Source: an uncultured Actinotalea sp.
GTDB lineage: Bacteria; Actinomycetota; Actinomycetes; Actinomycetales; Cellulomonadaceae
Direction: 5' to 3'
DNA: 13,690 bases
NCBI RefSeq assembly: GCF_946885855.1
Contig: NZ_CAMPHH010000066.1
Span: 1 to 13,690 of the forward strand
Shown: positions 6,892 to 13,645 of the stretch, piece by piece
Position numbering within the stretch: position 1 is the stretch's first letter
How the letters are laid out: each line of letters starts with the position of its first letter
Notes under the pieces: generated by a model
The model's input: the letters and a program-made list of their open reading frames with translations, nothing else
Told to the model about the DNA's origin: nothing
Database searches by the model: none
Position numbers and translations under genes: made by a program

Positions 6892-8367
6892 TCAGCGGGG
6901 ATCCCGGCCCCACCCCGCCACCGTCCCTCCGTCCACGGTCAGGAGGACCGCCGCGCCGGTCCCGGGCCGCAGCACGCCGCGCAGGGCCGCCGGGCCCACC
7001 CACGTCTGGACCCCGCCGGCGAGCTCCACCGCGACCGGCCGGTCCCCGGTGAGCTCGGTGCCGAGCAGCACCCGTCGGGCGTCGAGCACGAGGTCACCGA
7101 CCCCTGGCGCGCGTTCGGTCCAGGAGGCAGCGAGCGGACGGGACCACCGTTCCTCCCCCGTCGTCGCCTCGACGGCGGTGACCGCTCCCGGCTCGACCAC
7201 GAGCACGGTGCCGTCGACGCGCGCGACCCGGCGCCACGCCGCCTCCTCTCGCTCCCACAGCACCGTGCCGGAGGCGGCGTCGACGGCGACCAGCAGTCCG
7301 TCCCGGTCGACGAGCGCGACACCCGGCGAGGACCCGTCGTCCGGCGCCTGCTCCACCGGGGCCCCGGCCACGTCCTGGCTCGCCCGGGGGGCGCTCCGGC
7401 GGTCGAACCACGTCGCCGACCGCTCGCCGCGGTGGACGAGCGCGCCGGATGCCGACGCCTCGACGCGCACCGGCAGCCCGGGCTCGGCGGTCCGTGACGG
7501 CGGGACCAGGACTGCACCGTCCCCCGCGTCCAGCACCGCCCCGACCACACCCTCGACCACGACCGTGCCGTGGTCGACCCGCAGGGTCAGCTGGTTCGCG
7601 GTCACGCCGTCGGGCAGGGGCAGACGGACCGTCCACACCAGCTCCGCGCTCGCGGCGTCCGGCGGTGCCGGGCTGCGGGCGAAGCGCTGGCGGACGACCG
7701 TCAGGCTCGCCCCCTCGCGGCGGGCCACCACGACGTCGTCGGCGGCGACGGCCCAGCCGACGGTCCGGCCGTCGAGCTCCTGCTCGTCGACCACCGCGCC
7801 CGTGGTCGGGTCGACGACGAGGAGCCTGCCGGGCACCTCGCCCAGCATCTCGTCGGTGTTCGGCGACCCGTAGCCGAACCCCGCGACTTCGCACAGGAGC
7901 ATCCCGGCCGCCTCGTCGCACCCCAGGACGTCGGCGGGCGCCGCCCAGGCCGCCGACCACCGCACGTCGCCCGTCCCGGCGTCGCGGCCCACGAGCTGCG
8001 CCGACTGCGAGGTGCCCTCCACGAGGACGACGACGTCGGCCCCCGCGCCCACCAGGCGCGCACGAGCTCGCCACAGCTCCTCCAGCGGCTCGCGCAGCGA
8101 CGCCGTGAACCCGGACCGCCCGGCCAGGCGCGCGACGTCGTCGTCGTCGCGCCGGTCCGCCGCGGCGGAGGCCCGGGCCGCCCCGACGAGGCCCACGACG
8201 AGGACGCCCAGCAGAGCCACGACCCACCAGCGGCGCGCCGGCCACCGTGCCGCTGGGCCGGCAGCCTCCGCCGGTGACCGCGCCGACCGCGCCCGCCGGC
8301 GCCCGTCCTCCGCCGGGGCGTCGTCGACGACCTCGACCGGCACCGCTCCGTGGCTGCCGCCGCTCAT
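6892..8367 (-). CDS. Membrane-anchored PQQ-like beta-propeller protein (paralogue 1)
   Basis: The protein has 491 residues from ATG at 8367 (MSGGSHGAVPVEVV). An acidic and Arg-rich cytoplasmic tail (1-46) precedes a single TM helix (about 47-65, WWVVALLGVLVVGLVG). The rest should lie outside the membrane. The exterior carries repeated blade motifs of the PQQ/quinoprotein-like propeller type: GTGDVRWS (131-138), then PTTGAVV, ASGTVLWER and TTGEERWS, each an Asp/Gly/Thr turn followed by a strand ending in W. Cys 150 and Cys 159 may form a disulfide. No catalytic or PQQ-ligand set is recognisable, so enzyme activity is not claimed; such propellers usually act in binding or sensing. Start choice: TACCGT ends six bases before the ATG, fitting a leaderless mRNA, while upstream in-frame starts lack support. 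It is colinear in sequence with the protein at 12668-11070 and divergent from the phosphatase gene. Confidence 0.85.
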   Translation of the reverse strand: MSGGSHGAVPVEVVDDAPAEDGRRRARSARSPAEAAGPAARWPARRWWVVALLGVLVVGLVGAARASAAADRRDDDDVARLAGRSGFTASLREPLEELWRARARLVGAGADVVVLVEGTSQSAQLVGRDAGTGDVRWSAAWAAPADVLGCDEAAGMLLCEVAGFGYGSPNTDEMLGEVPGRLLVVDPTTGAVVDEQELDGRTVGWAVAADDVVVARREGASLTVVRQRFARSPAPPDAASAELVWTVRLPLPDGVTANQLTLRVDHGTVVVEGVVGAVLDAGDGAVLVPPSRTAEPGLPVRVEASASGALVHRGERSATWFDRRSAPRASQDVAGAPVEQAPDDGSSPGVALVDRDGLLVAVDAASGTVLWEREEAAWRRVARVDGTVLVVEPGAVTAVEATTGEERWSRPLAASWTERAPGVGDLVLDARRVLLGTELTGDRPVAVELAGGVQTWVGPAALRGVLRPGTGAAVLLTVDGGTVAGWGRDPR

Positions 8368-8373
8368 CGCCCC

Positions 8374-8379
8374 ACGGTA
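8374..8379 (-). promoter_or_regulatory. -10 element of leaderless type for propeller paralogue 1
   Basis: TACCGT on the minus strand, then GGGGCG, then ATG at 8367. The spacing places transcription start at or next to the A of the start codon. No Shine-Dalgarno site with normal spacing is seen. A matching -35 is not evident. Confidence 0.5.
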
Positions 8380-8443
8380 CGACCCGGAGCCGACGTCGTC
8401 GCCGGTCACGCTCCGGCGGCGTGCTCCCACGCGACCAGCGGGG

Positions 8444-8449
8444 TAGCGT
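8444..8449 (+). promoter_or_regulatory. Candidate -10 element for the phosphatase gene
   Basis: TAGCGT in GGGGTAGCGTTCCC lies 97 bases before the GTG at 8547 and would give a leader of about 90 bases containing the hairpin at 8463-8483. No -35 box is recognised, so this is tentative. Confidence 0.35.
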
Positions 8450-8462
8450 TCCCGCAGGCCTC

Positions 8463-8483
8463 GGGACCGGCCCGGACGGTCCC
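8463..8483 (+). other. Leader hairpin upstream of the phosphatase gene
   Basis: GGGACCG (8463-8469) pairs perfectly with CGGTCCC (8477-8483) around a seven-base loop. It lies between the candidate promoter and the start codon. It could be a leader structure or a binding site; no known riboswitch class is recognised. Confidence 0.35.
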
Positions 8484-8546
8484 CGGCGGCAGCGCGAGCA
8501 CCGCACCTGACGGCCGACGAGGGACCGACGACGACGAGGAGTCCGC

Positions 8547-10649
8547 GTGCAGGAGGCGCTGAGGCTCCTCGAACGGCTCGCCATGGAGGCCGCGGGGATC
8601 GGCTTCTACGACTGGGACCTCACGACCGGCCGGCTCCGGTGGGACGACCACCTGCTCCGACTCTTCGGCTACACGGACGAGTCGTTCGGAGGCACGATCG
8701 AGGCGTTCGACGCCCGGGTGCACCCGCACGACCGCGTCCGGGTGCGCGAGGCCCTGGACGGCGCCATCGCGTCCTGCGGCGAGTGGGGCGCGCAGTACCG
8801 GATCGTCCTGCCCGGCGACGTGGTCCGCTGGGTGACCGCGCGCGGGCGCGCGATCGCCGGCCCCGACGGCACCGCCTCCCACGTCCTCGGCGCGGCGTTC
8901 GACACGACCGCTCAGGTCGACGCCGACGCCGGGGTCCTGCGCGTGCTCGAGAGCATGCCGTCCGCCTTCTTCTCGCTCGACGACGACTGGCGGTTCACCT
9001 ACGTCAACGCCGAGGCGGAGAAGCTGCTCGGGGCACCGCGCACCGCGCTCGTCGGCGGCTCGGTGTGGGACCTCTTCCCGGCGGCCGTGACGTCGCGGTT
9101 CGAGGCGGAGTACCGCGACGCCGTCGCCACCGGCCGCCCCGTGGCGTTCGAGGCCTACTACCCCGCGCCCCTCGACGGGTGGTTCGAGGTCCGGGCCTGG
9201 CCGGGTCCGGAGGGGCTGTCCGTCTACTTCCTCGACGTCACGGAGCGGCACCGGCAGCAGGAGGAGCTCGACCGGGCGACCCGCCGGGCCCAGCTGGTCG
9301 CCGACGTCACCGCGGCGCTCGTCGAGACCCTCGACGCGGAGGAGGCCGTGGGCCGCCTCGCGCAGCTCGCCGTCCCGGCGCTCGCCGACTGGTGCCTCGT
9401 CAGCCTGACGGACGACGCGGAGGAGGCGGTCGACCGTCGGCACATCCGGGACGTCGGATGGTGGCACGGCGATCCCGCGCTCCGCGACACCGTCGAGCGG
9501 TACACGAGGCACCGGCTCCAGGCGCTCGCCCCGGGATCCTTCGTGGACCGCGTCCTCGCGACCCGCCGCGCCCAGCCGGTCCCCGAGCCCGCCTGGGAGT
9601 CGATCGACGCTCTGCTGGGGGACGGCGAGGCGCGGGTGGCGCTCGCGACCCTCCGGCCCGAGCACGCCGTGCTGCTGCCCCTGCGCGCCCGGGGCCGCAT
9701 CGTGGGGATCCTCAGCCTCTTCCGCGGCGCCGAGCGCGGGCCGTTCGCGTCGGGGGACCTCACGACCGCCTGGGAGGTCGCCGGCCGGGCGGGCCTCGCC
9801 CTGGACAACGCCCGGCTCTACCGGCAGCAGCGCCTGCTCGCCGAGGCCCTCCAGCGCTCGCTGCTCACCGACCCGCCGGAACCCGACCACCTCGAGATCG
9901 TCGTCCGCTACGAACCCGCCGCCGAGGCCGCGCAGATCGGTGGTGACTGGTACGACGCGTTCCTGCAGCGCGACGGGGACACCGTGGTCGTCATCGGGGA
10001 CGTCGTCGGGCACGACATGACCGCCGCCGCGTCGATGGGCCAGCTGCGCTCGCTCCTGCGCGGGATCGGCGTCGCGACGGGCGCTGGTCCGGCGGACCTG
10101 CTGACGGAGGTGGACCGGGCGATGCGCACGCTCCAGGCGCCGACCGTCGCGACCGCCCTGGTCGCACGGATCGATCAGACCCCGCAGGAGCGAGCCCGGG
10201 GCGCGTCGCGCATCCGCTGGTCCAGCGCCGGTCACCTCCCCGCGCTGCTCCTCGCACCCGACGGCACGGTGACCGCCCTGGAGCCAGGGCGGCACGACCT
10301 CCTGCTCGGCGTGCACGCCGATGCCGAGCGGCACGAGGGCGTCGTGACGGTGAAGCGGGGGACGACGCTCCTCCTGCACACGGACGGTCTCGTGGAGCGC
10401 CGCGGGTCGGACCTCCGCGAGCGCCTCACGCTCCTGAGGAACACGCTCGCGGAGCTCTCCGACCGACCCCTCGAGGAGCTCTGCGACGAGCTGCTCACCC
10501 GGATGCTGCCGGGGCACCCCGAGGACGACGTCGCGCTCGTCGCCGTCCGGCTGCACCCCCAGGACCGGGCCCGCCCGGCCGAGGCGGCCCCGCGCACCGT
10601 CCCGCCGGACGTCCCCGAGGAACCGCCGCATCCCGGGGCCGTGGACTGA
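8547..10649 (+). CDS. PAS-PAS-GAF-PP2C protein phosphatase (SpoIIE/RsbU type)
   Basis: This soluble multi-sensor serine/threonine phosphatase has 700 residues. PAS 1 is at about 10-123 (GIGFYDWDLTTGRLRWDD, VHPHDR, ending in FDTTAQ). PAS 2 is at about 128-235 (FFSLDDDWRFTYVN through FLDVTERHRQQ), and a short coiled linker follows. A GAF domain is at about 252-425 (AVLLPLRARGRIVGILSL, LALDNARLY). The PP2C/SpoIIE domain is at about 430-670, with metal-binding motifs GGDWYD (Asp 467), IGDVVGHD (Asp 485), HTDGLVERR (Asp 613) and PEDDVALV (Asp 660/661), all intact. The C-terminal 30 residues are Pro/Arg-rich. GTG at 8547 has GAGGAG six to seven bases upstream. No TM segment is present. Proteins of this build usually dephosphorylate STAS-domain anti-sigma antagonists, and one is encoded at about 13313-13645. 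The sensed ligand is unknown. Confidence 0.92.
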   Translation: MQEALRLLERLAMEAAGIGFYDWDLTTGRLRWDDHLLRLFGYTDESFGGTIEAFDARVHPHDRVRVREALDGAIASCGEWGAQYRIVLPGDVVRWVTARGRAIAGPDGTASHVLGAAFDTTAQVDADAGVLRVLESMPSAFFSLDDDWRFTYVNAEAEKLLGAPRTALVGGSVWDLFPAAVTSRFEAEYRDAVATGRPVAFEAYYPAPLDGWFEVRAWPGPEGLSVYFLDVTERHRQQEELDRATRRAQLVADVTAALVETLDAEEAVGRLAQLAVPALADWCLVSLTDDAEEAVDRRHIRDVGWWHGDPALRDTVERYTRHRLQALAPGSFVDRVLATRRAQPVPEPAWESIDALLGDGEARVALATLRPEHAVLLPLRARGRIVGILSLFRGAERGPFASGDLTTAWEVAGRAGLALDNARLYRQQRLLAEALQRSLLTDPPEPDHLEIVVRYEPAAEAAQIGGDWYDAFLQRDGDTVVVIGDVVGHDMTAAASMGQLRSLLRGIGVATGAGPADLLTEVDRAMRTLQAPTVATALVARIDQTPQERARGASRIRWSSAGHLPALLLAPDGTVTALEPGRHDLLLGVHADAERHEGVVTVKRGTTLLLHTDGLVERRGSDLRERLTLLRNTLAELSDRPLEELCDELLTRMLPGHPEDDVALVAVRLHPQDRARPAEAAPRTVPPDVPEEPPHPGAVD

Positions 10650-10669
10650 GGGCTGCGGACGGCCCCTCG

Positions 10670-10694
10670 GACGACGCCGGCGGGCAAGGTCGTC
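10670..10694 (+). terminator. Weak hairpin after the phosphatase gene
   Basis: GACGAC (10670-10675) can pair with GTCGTC (10689-10694) across a 13-base loop, 20 bases after the phosphatase stop. There is no T-tract. It may separate the phosphatase from the YidD-like gene, which has its own promoter candidate. Confidence 0.25.
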
Positions 10695-10717
10695 GGGCGC
10701 GGTTCCCGGGCGGGACC

Positions 10718-10723
10718 TACGGT
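10718..10723 (+). promoter_or_regulatory. -10 element of leaderless type for the YidD-like gene
   Basis: TACGGT, then GAGGCGC, then ATG at 10731. The seven-base gap puts the first transcribed base at the start codon. GAGG also lies here, but only three bases from the ATG, too close for a good ribosome site. This favours the ATG at 10731 over the GTG at 10722. Confidence 0.5.
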
Positions 10724-10730
10724 GAGGCGC

Positions 10731-11009
10731 ATGCCCGCAGCAACCCGCGCCGTCGACGCCCTCATCCGCGGCTACCAGCGCCACCTCTCGCCCCGCAAGG
10801 GCTTCACCTGCGCGCACCTCGTGGCGCACGGCGGCACCTCGTGCTCGGCCGCGGTCCGGCGCATCGTCGAGCGGCGGGGCGTGGTGCGCGGCGCCGTCCC
10901 GACGGTCCTGCGGTTCGTCGCCTGCTACCAGGCGGCGATGATGCTGCAGCAGTCGAACGTCCAGGGGGTGTGCTGCTGCGGGGGCATCCCGATCCCGTTC
11001 CGCTTCTGA
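10731..11009 (+). CDS. yidD: YidD-like small protein (membrane protein insertion efficiency factor family), diverged
   Basis: The protein has 92 residues. The YidD fingerprint is visible: ALIRGYQRHLSP (10-21), Cys 27, SCS at 37-39, a helix with RRIVERRGVVRG (43-54) and Cys 65. Canonical YidD is about 70-85 residues, binds the inner face of the membrane and aids YidC-dependent insertion. Oddities: ten residues separate Cys 27 from Cys 38, where E. coli YidD has five; the usual CHPLHPGG block is replaced by CYQAAMMLQQ; and the tail carries CCCGG (81-85) and PIPF. The three adjacent Cys suggest metal or redox chemistry, but that is inference. The usual neighbours rnpA and yidC are absent here. 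A second, canonical copy elsewhere in the genome is likely. Confidence 0.75.
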   Translation: MPAATRAVDALIRGYQRHLSPRKGFTCAHLVAHGGTSCSAAVRRIVERRGVVRGAVPTVLRFVACYQAAMMLQQSNVQGVCCCGGIPIPFRF

Positions 11010-11024
11010 CCGGTCGACGACCGG
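11010..11024. terminator. Palindromic hairpin between convergent genes
   Basis: CCGGTCG-A-CGACCGG is a perfect inverted repeat that begins at the first base after the YidD-like TGA. As RNA it can form CCGGT/ACCGG with a CGACG loop. It lies in the 60-base gap between the YidD-like gene (+) and the second propeller gene (-) and could stop transcription from either side. There is no T-tract. Confidence 0.45.
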
Positions 11025-11069
11025 CACCCGACCTCCACCGCTCCGGTTCCCGACCCGAGCCGTCGGACC

Positions 11070-12668
11070 TCAGTCGAGGACGACGACGTCGTCCCCGCCC
11101 CGCAGGACCCCGCGGCCACCGATCCCGGAGACCCACCGGGCCGAGGGCGGCGCGGCCACCGTCCACGCGTCCGTGCCGGTGGCGAGGTCGATCGCCCGGA
11201 GCACGACCGCACCTCCGGGCTCGGCCGGAGCGTCCGGATCCGTCAGGTCGCTCTCGTCGGCCGGACCCAGGTCCGTGACGACGAGCCGGAGGCCGTCCGT
11301 GAGCGGGCGGGCGCCGAACGTCTGCACGGCGGTCGGCGCGGGCGCGGACCACCGGACCGCGCCGGTCCGGACGTCGAGGCCGAGCAGCCGGTCCCCCTCG
11401 GGGACGACGACCATGCCGTCCCGCCGCACCGGCAGGGAGGACGGCCACCGGGTCGCACCGTCGCCGCGCTGCCACAGGACCGCGCCCGTGCGGACGTCGA
11501 CCGCGGACAGCAGCGGGGACAGCACGAGGACCACCTCCGCGGCCGTGCCGTCCGTGACCCGTTCGCTGACCGGCGCGCCGGGCAGGTCGGCGAGCAGCGA
11601 CCCTGCGGTGTCGAACCAGGCGCCGCGCTGCGGGGACGGCCACACCCCGAGTCCACCGGGACCGGCCGTGACGACGACGCGGCTCTGACCGGGGTCGGGG
11701 GTCCAGGCACCCAGCGGCGCGCCGTCGTCGGCGCGGACGGCGGCTCCCAGCGCACCGCTGAGGGTGACGAGGCCGCGACCGACGTCGAGGCGGAGCGGCC
11801 CGGCGTCGTCCGCGTCGCCCGGGTCGGCGGTCGTGAACCCGGGGGTCGTCAGCGACCGGGAGCCGGGGACCGGCGACGCGGGCGCCCCGGTCCCGGCGAA
11901 CGGGACCCGGGTGGCGGCGGTCGGTCCGACGGCCGCCCGCCACCGCACGCCGGCCGCCTCCGCATCGCCGGGCGAGGTGCCGGGGGCGAGGCGCACGAGG
12001 GCGACCTCGTCCCCGTCCCGCAGCGCGACCACGAGGTCCGCCCCGAGGACGGCCCAGTCGACGAGGGTCTCCGGCAGGGGGGTCCTGGCCCTGACGGTGC
12101 CGTCACCCAGGTCGACGTGGACGACCGCGGTGGCCGGGTCGCCGAGGGCGCACGCGGCGAACCGTGGGGGCGGTGCGGCGAGACCGGCAGCGGCCCCGCC
12201 TCGCGCACCTCGGTCCTGGACGCTCCGGTCCTGCGGCGTCCGGTCCGGCACGCGGCAGCCGTCCAGGTCCGCGAATCCGGCAGCGGTCGACCAGAGCTCG
12301 GTACCCGTCCGGGCGTCGAGGGCGCGCAGGGCGCCCCCGGCGCCGCGGGCCAGGACGGTGTCGCCGTCGACGGCGAGCAGCTCCCGGGCCGGCAGCCGGA
12401 GGGCCTCGACGAGCGGCTCGCGCAGCCCGGTGGCCATCCCGACGGCCGTGGCGAAGGGCTCGAGGAGGGCGGCCTCGCGCCGGTCGGCCGCCGTCCTCGC
12501 AGCGCCACCCACGACCATGACGACGGCCAGGACCGTCACGACCGCGGCCGCGACGCGCCGGTGCTGCCGGGGCGAGCCGGCGCGACGGTGGTCCGGCGGG
12601 GCGTCGTCGGGCGGGTCGTCGTCGGGCACGACGAGGACCAGGTCGGCGTCCTCGCGCGGCTCCCGCAC
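11070..12668 (-). CDS. Membrane-anchored PQQ-like beta-propeller protein (paralogue 2)
   Basis: The protein has 532 residues from GTG at 12668 (MREPREDADLVLVV). The order matches paralogue 1: an acidic, Pro/Asp-rich cytoplasmic tail (1-38), one TM helix (about 39-56), then a DRR motif, REPLVEALRLPAR (83-95) and blade motifs such as LDARTGTELWS (117-127), DVRTGAVLWQR, DVRTGAVRWS and DLATGTDAWT. WFD followed by PGAPV occurs in both proteins. Cys 138 and Cys 173 correspond to the close Cys pair of paralogue 1 but are split by an insert of about 25 residues rich in Arg, Ala and Pro. No catalytic residues are recognised; a binding or sensing role is the best guess. The acetyltransferase gene ends 14 bases upstream, so cotranscription is possible, but a TAGCCT hexamer six bases before the GTG also suggests a leaderless transcript of its own. 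Confidence 0.85.
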   Translation of the reverse strand: MREPREDADLVLVVPDDDPPDDAPPDHRRAGSPRQHRRVAAAVVTVLAVVMVVGGAARTAADRREAALLEPFATAVGMATGLREPLVEALRLPARELLAVDGDTVLARGAGGALRALDARTGTELWSTAAGFADLDGCRVPDRTPQDRSVQDRGARGGAAAGLAAPPPRFAACALGDPATAVVHVDLGDGTVRARTPLPETLVDWAVLGADLVVALRDGDEVALVRLAPGTSPGDAEAAGVRWRAAVGPTAATRVPFAGTGAPASPVPGSRSLTTPGFTTADPGDADDAGPLRLDVGRGLVTLSGALGAAVRADDGAPLGAWTPDPGQSRVVVTAGPGGLGVWPSPQRGAWFDTAGSLLADLPGAPVSERVTDGTAAEVVLVLSPLLSAVDVRTGAVLWQRGDGATRWPSSLPVRRDGMVVVPEGDRLLGLDVRTGAVRWSAPAPTAVQTFGARPLTDGLRLVVTDLGPADESDLTDPDAPAEPGGAVVLRAIDLATGTDAWTVAAPPSARWVSGIGGRGVLRGGDDVVVLD

Positions 12669-12674
12669 CGCGTC

Positions 12675-12680
12675 AGGCTA
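12675..12680 (-). promoter_or_regulatory. -10 element of leaderless type for propeller paralogue 2
   Basis: TAGCCT, then GACGCG, then GTG at 12668, the same spacing as for paralogue 1. It lies within the 14-base gap after the acetyltransferase stop. CGTCAGG occurs twice on the plus strand (12671-12677 and 12681-12687), ten bases apart, across the hexamer. No -35 box is evident. Confidence 0.45.
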
Positions 12681-12682
12681 CG

Positions 12683-13246
12683 TCAGGGCTCGTCGTCCCA
12701 GGGCACGGGGGTGGTGGTGCCCGAGGACCAGTCGCGGCGCAGGATCGCGTAGGCCACCGACGCGACCGGCGCGCCACCCTCCACCGGCCACCCGTCGCGG
12801 TAGTGGGCCTCCTTGACGAACTGGCACCGCCGGAAGGTCCGCCGCATGGCGACGTTGTCCTCCCGGGTCTGCCCCTCGAACCGGTCGACCCGGGGCAAGG
12901 TCGTGAAGACGTGCGCCGTCAGCGCCCGCAGGACCGGGGCGGCGAGACCGCGGCCGCGGAACGCCTCGGCCAGGCGGAGGTCGAACAGCGGGGCGTCGTC
13001 GGTGAGGTCCTCCAGGACGGCCAGCCCCACGCGACCGTGACCGGTGACGTCGATCCAGAAGCCGGCGTGGTCGTCGTCGTCGTAGCGCCCGGCGTCGATC
13101 GCCCGCTCGACGGCCTCCCGAGCCGGGCACGGTACGACGTGGAACGGGAAGTGGTTGCCGGTGAGCAGGTCGACCAGGGCGGCCCGGTCCGCTCCCCGGG
13201 GGTCGAGCGGGGTGAGGCGGACGGTCGGAGGCGTCGGATCGGGCAC
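12683..13246 (-). CDS. GNAT family N-acetyltransferase
   Basis: This 187-residue single-domain enzyme is expected to move an acetyl group from acetyl-CoA to an amine. The pantetheine-binding motif A is visible as LRLAEAFRGRGLAAPVL (about 91-107, with the R/Q-x-x-G-x-G/A pattern in RGRGLA). The C-terminal part shows EDNVAMRRTFRRCQFVKEAHYR (129-150 region), the Asn-x-x-x-x-x-x-x-F pattern of RimJ/RimL-like members. The substrate cannot be told from sequence. The start is GTG at 13246 (MPDPTPPTVRL). It lacks a ribosome site but follows a TTGACC/CAGAGT promoter candidate, so it may be leaderless. It lies between the STAS gene (66-base gap) and propeller paralogue 2 (14-base gap), all on the minus strand. 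Confidence 0.85.
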   Translation of the reverse strand: MPDPTPPTVRLTPLDPRGADRAALVDLLTGNHFPFHVVPCPAREAVERAIDAGRYDDDDHAGFWIDVTGHGRVGLAVLEDLTDDAPLFDLRLAEAFRGRGLAAPVLRALTAHVFTTLPRVDRFEGQTREDNVAMRRTFRRCQFVKEAHYRDGWPVEGGAPVASVAYAILRRDWSSGTTTPVPWDDEP

Positions 13247-13254
13247 GGTGAGCG

Positions 13255-13284
13255 ACTCTGACGCGCGCGGGGGACCGCGGTCAA
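13255..13284 (-). promoter_or_regulatory. Promoter candidate with -35 and -10 for the acetyltransferase gene
   Basis: TTGACC (13284-13279), an 18-base spacer and CAGAGT (13260-13255) resemble a housekeeping promoter with one weak -10 position. Eight bases then separate the hexamer from the GTG at 13246. It is the only place in the window where I see both boxes at normal spacing. Confidence 0.45.
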
Positions 13285-13312
13285 CGGGATCTGGCGCAGG
13301 CCGAGGGCACCC

Positions 13313-13645
13313 TCACGGCGACGTCGCGAAGCGGAACACGGTGTGCATGCCGGTGAGCTGGAGGAGCTCGTACATCACGGGCGGCACCGCGACGAGGCAC
13401 GGAGGCTCCGCCGTCAGCTGGGCCAGCCAGGCGAGGCCGCTGATCCCGGTCGAGTCGATGAAGGTGACCCCCGCGCAGTCGACCTCGACCGGGAGTCCGT
13501 GCCGGGCCGCCTCCTCGAGCCCGTCGAACAGGCCGTCCTTCATCTCCACGTCGATCTCGCCCTCGAGGACGACCCGGACGCCACCGTCGCGCTCCTCGAC
13601 CCTGATCGAGCCGGCGTCCTCGTGCGGGTACGGCGTGACCCGCAC
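13313..13645 (-). CDS. STAS-domain anti-sigma-factor antagonist (SpoIIAA/RsbV type)
   Basis: This small cytoplasmic switch protein in its unphosphorylated form captures an anti-sigma kinase and frees a sigma factor. With the GTG at 13645 it has 110 residues, the family's usual size; GAGGG lies four bases upstream. The frame stays open to the window edge, so a start at 13690 or beyond is possible. The STAS fold runs from SIRVEERDGGVRVVLEGEID (13-32) through VDCAGVTFIDSTGISGL (55-71) to LLQLTGMHTVFRF near the end. The phosphorylation site is DSTG (Ser 65/Thr 66). A PP2C phosphatase of the matching type is encoded at 8547-10649. No kinase gene is in the window; it may lie past the right edge. 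Confidence 0.85.
   Translation of the reverse strand: MRVTPYPHEDAGSIRVEERDGGVRVVLEGEIDVEMKDGLFDGLEEAARHGLPVEVDCAGVTFIDSTGISGLAWLAQLTAEPPCLVAVPPVMYELLQLTGMHTVFRFATSP

Noticed and set aside
6841..6900. Small open frames in the binding-protein upstream region as a possible leader peptide or small gene
   Set aside because: None has a ribosome site or a leaderless -10, and codon composition does not match the neighbouring genes.
6892..8430. Longer version of propeller paralogue 1 starting at 8430
   Set aside because: The extra 21 residues cross the candidate promoter, and the ATG at 8367 has a well-spaced -10 for a leaderless start.
8406..11027. Very long open frame on the minus strand opposite the phosphatase gene
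   Set aside because: It is a shadow: the plus strand encodes complete PAS, GAF and PP2C domains, and long antisense frames without stops are expected at this GC content. Its translation shows only Arg/Gly/Pro/Val-rich sequence with no family motif.
11070..12668. Calling the propellers quinoprotein dehydrogenases or BamB
   Set aside because: Only the blade-type repeats are shared. PQQ-ligand and catalytic residues are not recognisable, there is a TM anchor instead of a BamB lipobox, and a high-GC actinobacterium would not have a BAM complex.
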